NCBI GenBank assembly: GCA_964628385.1
Contig: CAZVOD010000114.1
Coordinates: 1 to 11,409 of the forward strand
From: JANQPA01 sp964628385
GTDB taxonomy: Bacteria; Bacteroidota; Bacteroidia; Chitinophagales; Saprospiraceae
DNA: 11,409 bases
Reading direction: 5' to 3'
Within the stretch, counting starts at the first letter, position 1. The number at the start of each line of letters is the position of its first letter. Below, in pieces: positions 5,953 through 11,409 of the stretch. The notes beneath the pieces are model-generated. The model had not been told where the DNA came from. It made no database searches and saw nothing but the letters and a program-made list of their open reading frames with translations. The translations under genes were made by a program, and so were the position numbers.

Positions 5953-8091
5953 ATGGCTCGTCCAGATTTTAGTCAAATTAAGTTAGATAAAAAGATACTT
6001 TCCAATAAACAAGAAGTTGAGCAATTCAACACACCAGAAAATATTCCTGTCAAGTCAAGGTATGATGAAAAAGATGTGGCCAACCTGAAGCATTTATCAT
6101 ATGTGGCTGGCTTACCTCCTTATTTGAGAGGTCCCTACAGTACCATGTACACCGGTAGGCCATGGACTATCCGTCAGTACGCAGGTTTTTCTACAGCCGA
6201 AGAGAGTAATGCCTTTTATCGCCGTAATCTGGCACAGGGGCAAAAAGGCCTTTCTGTAGCTTTTGACTTAGCTACCCACCGTGGCTATGACTCCGACCAC
6301 GAGCGCGTGTCCGGTGATGTAGGAAAAGCTGGTGTAGCCATCGATACGGTGGAAGATATGAAAGTGTTATTTGATCAAATCCCGCTGGATAAAATGTCGG
6401 TTTCTATGACTATGAATGGTGCCGTCATTCCTGTAATGGCTTTTTATATTGTTGCTGCCGAGGAACAGGGCGTAACTCCGGCCCAACTAAGCGGAACGAT
6501 ACAAAACGATATCCTTAAGGAATTTATGGTGAGAAATACCTATATCTATCCACCACTACCTTCCATCCGAATCATTTCGGATATCTTTGAATATGCCGCC
6601 CAACATATGCCCCGTTTTAACTCCATAAGTATCAGTGGGTATCATATGCACGAAGCGGGAGCGCCCGCCGACCTTGAGCTGGCCTACACCCTAGCTGATG
6701 GGCTGGAATATATTCGCGCGGGGCTCAAGGCAGGCTTACAAATCGATAATTTTGCTCCCCGGCTCTCTTTCTTTTGGGGAATAGGAATGAATCATTTCAT
6801 GGAAATTGCTAAAATGAGAGCTGCCAGAATGTTATGGGCCAAACTTATCAGGCAATTTGAGCCACAAAACATCAAATCTATGGCACTGAGAACTCATTGC
6901 CAGACTTCAGGGTACAGCCTTACAGAGCAAGATCCTTTCAATAATATCGCAAGAACAGCTATAGAGGCTATGGCCGCAGTTCTGGGAGGTACACAATCCC
7001 TACATACCAACTCGCTGGATGAAGCTATTGCTTTACCTACTGATTTTTCGGCAAAAATTGCCCGGGATACTCAAAAATTCCTGCAATCAGAAACTGATAT
7101 TACCAGAGCAGTCGACCCATGGGCCGGCTCCTACTATGTAGAATCCCTAACCGACAGACTGGCCAGAAATGCCTGGGCTCTCATTCAGGAAGTAGAACAA
7201 CTAGGCGGGATGGCAAAAGCCATCGAAAATGGCTTGCCTAAATTGAGAATCGAGGAAGCTGCCGCCAAAAAACAGGCCAGAATCGATTCGGGTAAAGATA
7301 AAATCATTGGTATAAATATTTTTGAGCCAACGGACAAAGAACCTATCGATATCCTGGAAGTGGACAATACAGCGGTGAAAAACGCTCAGGTAGAGCGTAT
7401 CCAAAAAGTCAAAGCTTCCCGCGATCAGGCAGCAGTTGACCAGGCCCTGGAAGCCCTGGCGCAATGTGCAGCGTCCGGCCAGGGCAATCTGCTGAACCTT
7501 GCAGTAGAAGCAGCCCGCCACCGGGCAACACTTGGCGAAATCTCCGCTGCTATGGAAAAAACTTTTGGGCGCTTTAAGGCCACTACACAATCCGTATCAG
7601 GCGTATATTCTAGCGAAATCAGAGATAATGATGACTTTAAAGCCGCCCAGGCCCTGGCGGATAAATTTGAGCAGCTAGAAGGGCGCAGACCCAGAATTAT
7701 GGTCGCCAAGCTTGGCCAGGATGGCCACGACAGAGGCGCCAAAGTTATTGCGACTAGCTTTGCCGACCTAGGATTTGATGTTGATATAGGCCCATTATTC
7801 CAGACCCCCGCGGAGGCAGCCCGTCAGGCCGCCGAAAATGACGTTCACATTCTTGGAATTTCCTCTCTTGCGGCCGGCCACAAAACATTGGTGCCCAACA
7901 CTATCCAGGCTTTAAAAGACATAGACCGTGAAGATATACTTGTGGTAGTCGGAGGGATTATCCCTCATCAGGATTATGAGTTCTTATACGACCAAGGAGT
8001 TGCTGGTATTTTTGGGCCCGGTACTAAAATTGCAGTAGCTGCACAGCAAATTCTAAAAGTACTGATAGAAAGTGCCGCAGATGTTGTATAA
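5953..8091 (+). CDS. scpA: Methylmalonyl-CoA mutase, B12-dependent, full-length (MutB/ScpA type)
   Basis: The enzyme interconverts (R)-methylmalonyl-CoA and succinyl-CoA by an adenosylcobalamin radical mechanism, linking propionyl-CoA metabolism to the TCA cycle. The N-terminal TIM barrel carries substrate residues that line up at a constant offset of 13 with the Propionibacterium enzyme: Y62, R69, R74 and Y76 in 'GPYSTMYTGRPWTIRQYAG', R194 in 'MVRNTYIYPP', and H231 in 'GYHMHEAGA'. The C-terminal B12 domain starts near 575, with DGHDRG at 590-595 (H592 the lower axial cobalt ligand), 'GISSLAAGH' and 'VVVGGIIP'. At 712 aa it is close to E. coli ScpA, which works without a small subunit. Large subunits of heterodimeric enzymes look similar, so that point is open: no mutA, epimerase or MeaB-type chaperone gene lies beside it. 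Upstream is the divergent M16 gene; downstream uvrC converges. Alternative symbol: mutB. Confidence 0.96.
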   Translation: MARPDFSQIKLDKKILSNKQEVEQFNTPENIPVKSRYDEKDVANLKHLSYVAGLPPYLRGPYSTMYTGRPWTIRQYAGFSTAEESNAFYRRNLAQGQKGLSVAFDLATHRGYDSDHERVSGDVGKAGVAIDTVEDMKVLFDQIPLDKMSVSMTMNGAVIPVMAFYIVAAEEQGVTPAQLSGTIQNDILKEFMVRNTYIYPPLPSIRIISDIFEYAAQHMPRFNSISISGYHMHEAGAPADLELAYTLADGLEYIRAGLKAGLQIDNFAPRLSFFWGIGMNHFMEIAKMRAARMLWAKLIRQFEPQNIKSMALRTHCQTSGYSLTEQDPFNNIARTAIEAMAAVLGGTQSLHTNSLDEAIALPTDFSAKIARDTQKFLQSETDITRAVDPWAGSYYVESLTDRLARNAWALIQEVEQLGGMAKAIENGLPKLRIEEAAAKKQARIDSGKDKIIGINIFEPTDKEPIDILEVDNTAVKNAQVERIQKVKASRDQAAVDQALEALAQCAASGQGNLLNLAVEAARHRATLGEISAAMEKTFGRFKATTQSVSGVYSSEIRDNDDFKAAQALADKFEQLEGRRPRIMVAKLGQDGHDRGAKVIATSFADLGFDVDIGPLFQTPAEAARQAAENDVHILGISSLAAGHKTLVPNTIQALKDIDREDILVVVGGIIPHQDYEFLYDQGVAGIFGPGTKIAVAAQQILKVLIESAADVV

Positions 8092-8201
8092 ATCGAGCCC
8101 CTTTAGTCGTTTTTGTACCCCTCCCCCTTCTATAATTGGTATAAACCGGCTATTGAGTGGCAACCAGAGTCAGCTGCTACCGCAGAGTGATGGTATATGT
8201 T

Positions 8202-10004
8202 TTATTGATTAGCGAAAAAAGTCTTGACTTTTTTGGCGGCAGAAAGGCTAACTACCTGTGATAGTTCAGCTACAGAAGCAGACTTTATTTTTTTGACTGA
8301 TCCAAAATGAGATAATAGTTTATCAGCTGTCTTTTCGCCTATGCCCGGAATTTCTGTTAATTCCGTTCCAATAAAGCCTTTCGACCGCTGATTTCTGTGA
8401 AAAGTAATGGCAAAACGGTGGGCTTCATTTCTGAGGTGCTGAATCAATCGCAGTGACTCCGATTTTTTATTGATGTACAGGGGTACGGAATCACCGGGAA
8501 AGAAGATTTCTTCCAGCCTTTTGGCGATTCCTACAATTGTTACTTTATCCTTTATACCTAATAATTCCAGGCTTTTGACGGCAGAGCTCAACTGGCCTTT
8601 TCCTCCATCTATAACGATTAGTTGGGGGAGCTTTTGATCTTCCTGGAGTAGGCGGCGATAACGGCGATGAACGACCTCCTCCATGGAGGCAAAATCATCC
8701 GGCCCTACCACTGTTTTTATCTTAAAATGCCGATAATCTTTTTTGGAGGGCTTGGCATTTTTGAAAACGACACAGGAAGCTACCGGATTACTACCCTGGA
8801 TATTGGAATTGTCAAAACATTCAATATGCAAGGGCAACTCATCCATATTCAGGTCTTTCTGTAAAGTTGTGAGGATGCGCTCCGAGGGCGTCTGGCGATT
8901 GGTTTTTGAAACCTCTTCTTTTTTCTTCTGAAGCAGATAATACTTCACATTTTTCAGGGAAAGATCAAGCAACTTGCGCTTGTCGCCAATTTTGGGAACT
9001 GTAACCTGATAGCTCTCATCGGGTACCGGCACCTCATAAGGTAAAATCACCTCCGAAGAGATACTGTTAAAACGCTCTCTTAAGCGGCTGATGGTATAAA
9101 CCAGCAAATCTTCTTCCTCTTCATCAAGGTTTTTTACCAGTTCTTGCGTATGCGTATGAATGATAGCCCCATTGACGACTTTTAGATAGTTGACATAAGC
9201 TTCCTTTTCGTCGGAGGCAATAGAAAAAACATCAACGTCCTGTATTTTATGGCTCACTACTGTTGATTTACTTTGGTAGTCTTCGAAGGCTTGCAGTCTC
9301 TCCTTCAGGTTCTGGGCTTTTTCAAACTCCAGATTTGCAGCGTATTCCTGCATTTTTTGCTTAAAATGACCAGTTACAGCACTGAAATGTCCTTTCAAAA
9401 TATTTTTTACCTGTTCTATTTTTTCATTATAACTCTCCTCGTCTTCCCATCCTTCGCATGGCCCCAGACAATTTTTGATATGATATTCCAGACAAACCTT
9501 AAACTTACCCTTTTGAATATTCTCAGGTGACAGATCGTAGTTGCAGGTTCGCAGGGGAAAAAGCTGCTTTATCAGATCTAGAATAATCTTTAGACGTCCC
9601 TTGGAAGTATAAGGACCAAAATAGGTAGAGCCATCTCTGATCACTCTTCGCGTAATGAAAACTCTTGGAAAGCGCTCTTTTTTTATGCAGATGTAGGAAT
9701 AAGACTTGCCGTCTTTCAGCATGACGTTATAGCGGGGCTGGAATTTCTTGATCAGGGTATTTTCCAGTAGCAGCGCATCCGCCTCTGTTTCTAGGATTGT
9801 GAACTTTATGTAACTGGCATTTTTTACCATCGTACGGGTACGATGCGCCCTGTCCTTTCTACTGCCAAAATAGGAGCTCACCCGCTTTTTCAGGTCTTTT
9901 GCCTTTCCAATATAAATGATCTTCCCTTTGGCATCAAAAAACTTATATACGCCAGGCTGATTGGGCAGAGTATCCGCTATTTCCTTAAAATCGTCGTTAG
10001 TCAT
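8202..10004 (-). CDS. uvrC: Excinuclease ABC subunit C (UvrC)
   Basis: UvrC makes both incisions, 3' and 5' of a lesion, in nucleotide excision repair after UvrA/UvrB loading. The N-terminal GIY-YIG nuclease (about 14-95) makes the 3' cut: GVYKF at 18-22 and YIG at 31-33. C154, C171, C179 and C183 (spacing X16, X7, X3) match the four cysteines that hold the iron-sulfur cluster in E. coli UvrC. A UVR motif that binds UvrB lies at about 206-241 ('NLEFEKAQNLKERL'). The RNase H-like nuclease for the 5' cut has D398 ('ECFDNSN'), D466 ('DGGKGQL') and H529 ('RNEAHRF'). A helix-hairpin-helix pair ends the protein ('IPGIGEKTADKLL'). At 600 aa it is of normal length. The upstream minus-strand gene is 122 bp away and a promoter candidate lies between, so it is probably transcribed separately. 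The 110 bp between its stop and scpA's stop show no clear terminator. Confidence 0.97.
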   Translation of the reverse strand: MTNDDFKEIADTLPNQPGVYKFFDAKGKIIYIGKAKDLKKRVSSYFGSRKDRAHRTRTMVKNASYIKFTILETEADALLLENTLIKKFQPRYNVMLKDGKSYSYICIKKERFPRVFITRRVIRDGSTYFGPYTSKGRLKIILDLIKQLFPLRTCNYDLSPENIQKGKFKVCLEYHIKNCLGPCEGWEDEESYNEKIEQVKNILKGHFSAVTGHFKQKMQEYAANLEFEKAQNLKERLQAFEDYQSKSTVVSHKIQDVDVFSIASDEKEAYVNYLKVVNGAIIHTHTQELVKNLDEEEEDLLVYTISRLRERFNSISSEVILPYEVPVPDESYQVTVPKIGDKRKLLDLSLKNVKYYLLQKKKEEVSKTNRQTPSERILTTLQKDLNMDELPLHIECFDNSNIQGSNPVASCVVFKNAKPSKKDYRHFKIKTVVGPDDFASMEEVVHRRYRRLLQEDQKLPQLIVIDGGKGQLSSAVKSLELLGIKDKVTIVGIAKRLEEIFFPGDSVPLYINKKSESLRLIQHLRNEAHRFAITFHRNQRSKGFIGTELTEIPGIGEKTADKLLSHFGSVKKIKSASVAELSQVVSLSAAKKVKTFFANQ

Positions 10005-10070
10005 TACTTGCGTTGATTTTCAGCCTGATTGAATACTCACAGGCCTTACCTCTGGTATCTGATGATACGA

Positions 10071-10099
10071 CAAACAAATGCAAAATATACAACTGCCAA
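10071..10099 (-). promoter_or_regulatory. Promoter candidate for uvrC
   Basis: On the minus strand TTG (10099-10097) is followed after 18 bp by TTTGTTTG (10078-10071), 7 of 8 matches to TAnnTTTG, though the mismatch is at the important second base. TATATTTT a few bases upstream is an alternative -7. The site lies in the 122-bp gap between the ompA-family gene and uvrC. Transcription would start near 10064, about 60 nt before the uvrC ATG. Confidence 0.3.
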
Positions 10100-10126
10100 T
10101 CAGCCTTATAAGTTTAACCCAGGCCG

Positions 10127-11032
10127 CTACTCTGTTCCAGACTTTTCAATAATACTGAATACTTCGTTGAGTTTGGGTTCTATCACAATTTCAATGCGGC
10201 GATTCAATGCACGGCCCTCAGAAGTGCTATTAGAAGCTACAGGCCTAGTTTTGCCCTTTCCCGATGGCGTAATCTGATCAGGTGGTAAATCATAATCTTC
10301 CGTAAGAATCCGTACCACAGAGGTCGCCCTTAGTACGCTCAAATCCCAGTTGTCTTTAATCGCGCCACCCCGGATCGGTATGCTATCGGTGTGTCCTTCC
10401 ACTATGATATTGATCTCAGGGTTGATTTTCAGCGCTTCAGCGAGTTTCTCCAGTGCTTCTTTACCGCTGTTGTTCAGGGCTGTTTTTCCAGAATCAAAAA
10501 GCAGATTGTTAGATAGCGCTACATAGATTTTACCATTGCGTTGCTCTATGGTCAATTCATCTGTGCTGTATTGCTTGAGTGCATTTTCGATAGACCCCAG
10601 AATATTTTTCAGGTACTCATCCCGCTCGCGGATTCTTTTCTCTAAATCTTCTATTATAGCTTCTTTTCTGGCCAACTCTTTGGCCTTGGCTTGCAGTTCT
10701 GCACTTGATTGTTGCAATTTGTTAGCCGATTGTGCCAGCATGACGTTCAACTCCCGCTTGAGTGCCAAATTACGAGCTTCAAAGGTATCCACTACTGTAT
10801 TCAGGTTCCTGATCTTTGTGTCTCTGTTGGCTATATCCTGCTGATAAGCTCTGATGGCTTCGTTGAGTGAATCGATTCTCGATTTGAGCTCAGCAATTTC
10901 TTTTTCTTGCTCTGCTTGTATGGTCTCTGCTGCTCCTCGCTTAGCTACTTCTTCCAGATAGACCTTTTTACTTACACAAGAGCTAATTGATGTTAAGGCA
11001 AAAAAGAAAATGATGGGATAGATTTTTTTCAT
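10127..11032 (-). CDS. OmpA-family lipoprotein with coiled coil
   Basis: This is probably an outer-membrane-anchored lipoprotein that binds peptidoglycan. Residues 1-18 are a lipoprotein signal (MKK, hydrophobic core) with lipobox ISSC and Cys19 as the lipidated residue. Residues 30-148 form a long heptad-like coiled coil rich in Glu, Lys, Ala and Gln. Residues 160-285 are an OmpA C-terminal domain: 'NLLFDSGKTAL', EGHTDSIPI at 212-220, 'NWDLSVLRATSVVRIL', and 'GRALNRRIEIVI'. D216 and R235 correspond to the residues that clasp diaminopimelate in E. coli OmpA. Such proteins are often auto-annotated as MotB-like, but there is no transmembrane stator helix beyond the signal, so a flagellar role is unlikely. 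The coiled coil could span part of the periplasm between membrane and cell wall. It is transcribed from a strong promoter at 11115-11144 with a leader of about 75 nt. uvrC follows on the same strand. Confidence 0.93.
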   Translation of the reverse strand: MKKIYPIIFFFALTSISSCVSKKVYLEEVAKRGAAETIQAEQEKEIAELKSRIDSLNEAIRAYQQDIANRDTKIRNLNTVVDTFEARNLALKRELNVMLAQSANKLQQSSAELQAKAKELARKEAIIEDLEKRIRERDEYLKNILGSIENALKQYSTDELTIEQRNGKIYVALSNNLLFDSGKTALNNSGKEALEKLAEALKINPEINIIVEGHTDSIPIRGGAIKDNWDLSVLRATSVVRILTEDYDLPPDQITPSGKGKTRPVASNSTSEGRALNRRIEIVIEPKLNEVFSIIEKSGTE

Positions 11033-11114
11033 AAGTAAAATTATATTACTGATTTTTTTAAGATATACGCTAATTCTTCAACAACTTATATTGGTAAATC
11101 ATACATATGCTTAT

Positions 11115-11144
11115 CAAATTTATACATTTTTGAGGTCCTGACAA
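11115..11144 (-). promoter_or_regulatory. Consensus promoter of the OmpA-family lipoprotein gene
   Basis: On the minus strand TTG (11144-11142), preceded by T, is followed after 19 bp by TAAATTTG (11122-11115), a perfect match to TAnnTTTG. This is the only site in the window in which both elements match exactly. The start would be near 11108, giving a leader of about 75 nt, longer than for the other genes. High expression would fit an abundant envelope lipoprotein. Confidence 0.65.
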
Positions 11145-11270
11145 AGTTGTAGTTAATACTCACCGACCATTAGCAGCGCATAATATTTGTAGTAATTTTG
11201 GAAAAATTGGTGGATGCTCAACTCCTGTCCCAATATTCCTGTGTAAATTCGGTCATCAAATCAGTAGTAT

Positions 11271-11300
11271 TTGTAAATGAGGCTATGAAAAGTAATTTTA
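11271..11300 (+). promoter_or_regulatory. Promoter for the right-edge gene
   Basis: TTG at 11271-11273 is followed after 19 bp by TAATTTTA at 11293-11300 (7 of 8 matches). The start would be near 11307, about 25 nt before the TTG codon at 11332, the same leader length as seen for dnaB and the gene at 417. It makes the 300-bp gap 11033-11331 a divergent promoter region shared with the ompA-family gene. Confidence 0.4.
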
Positions 11301-11331
11301 TCTTTTGCCACAAAAACAAACTAAGACCTTA

Positions 11332-11409
11332 TTGAATGACTGCAAAGAACAAGTACCCGGCTTCATACTGGAGCGAACGGCCCGGCGAATGAAGCAGTAT
11401 TTTGCCCAT
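11332..11409 (+). CDS. Partial gene at window edge, MarR-like regulator N-terminus
   Basis: The frame is open from 11296 to the end of the window and GC content rises sharply from about 11340, as in coding DNA. The translation contains VPGFILERTARRMKQYFAH, which resembles the first helix of MarR-family winged-helix regulators, where a 'GFLLxRTARRMKQ' segment begins the dimerisation region. The frame contains no ATG before the match. TTG at 11332 gives a start about 9 codons before it and fits the promoter at 11271-11300; TTG at 11305 is an alternative start. Only 26 codons are visible, with no wing or recognition helix, so the family call rests on a short motif. If correct, it could regulate itself and possibly the divergent ompA-family gene. 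Confidence 0.45.
   Translation, partial: MNDCKEQVPGFILERTARRMKQYFAH

Noticed and set aside
8092..8201. Bidirectional terminator between scpA and uvrC
   Set aside because: Only a 4-bp CTGC/GCAG stem and scattered T-runs are present. No hairpin with an adjoining T-run could be supported on either strand.
11193..11200. Perfect -7 element TAATTTTG on the plus strand as the start of the edge gene
   Set aside because: No TTG lies at the correct distance and it would make a leader of more than 100 nt. The site at 11271-11300 is better placed, though a second upstream start cannot be excluded.
11360..11395. Inverted repeat GCTTCAT / ATGAAGC read as a mobile-element end
   Set aside because: It lies inside the frame with the MarR-like motif, is short and has no target duplication or transposase in view. 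Coding sequence explains it better.

Overview
The window looks like chromosomal DNA of a member of the Bacteroidota, most likely a Cytophagales-type marine or soil bacterium. Three things point there. Start codons have AT-rich upstream sequence and no Shine-Dalgarno purine tract. Promoter-like sites follow the Bacteroidetes pattern TTG-N(17-23)-TAnnTTTG. The proteins have the character of this phylum: a DnaB with the 'KLPPQA' entry, an S4 pseudouridine synthase with a long basic tail, and a coiled-coil OmpA lipoprotein. Base composition is moderate, with AT-rich gaps. I see no insertion sequence, phage gene, CRISPR array, tRNA or rRNA. The genes are ordinary core genes; the intergenic DNA holds the more unusual signals.

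Layout. 1-416 has no gene but contains a structured, relatively GC-rich segment (about 105-259) that ends in a clean intrinsic terminator and may be a small RNA, followed by a promoter. 417-1352 (+) encodes a secreted Met-rich, coiled-coil protein of unknown function with its own strong terminator. 1353-1789 is a 437-bp regulatory gap with repeated DnaA-box-like 9-mers, including a head-to-head pair. 1790-3313 (+) is dnaB, followed after 18 bp by an RluB-type rRNA pseudouridine synthase (3332-4177), probably one operon. An M16 zinc peptidase (4195-5442, -) converges on it with only 17 bp between the stop codons and appears to start with GTG. 5443-5952 is a 510-bp gap with the peptidase promoter, another DnaA-box-like 9-mer and a possible very short terminator-ended RNA. 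5953-8091 (+) is a full-length B12-dependent methylmalonyl-CoA mutase without an adjacent small subunit. uvrC (8202-10004, -) converges on it. Upstream of uvrC on the same strand lies an OmpA-family lipoprotein gene (10127-11032, -) with the best promoter in the window. At the right edge a + strand reading frame resembling the first helix of a MarR-type regulator runs out of the window.

Working together. dnaB and rluB join replication fork unwinding with ribosome maturation, a typical growth-linked grouping. The mutase interconverts succinyl-CoA and methylmalonyl-CoA (propionate and odd-chain/branched metabolism). UvrC performs the dual incision of nucleotide excision repair. The OmpA lipoprotein anchors the outer membrane to peptidoglycan. 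There is no sign that these form one pathway, and I did not find a convincing new multi-gene system. The best leads are the two candidate RNAs, the DnaA-box-like cluster before dnaB, the Met-rich secreted protein and the edge gene with a likely TTG start.
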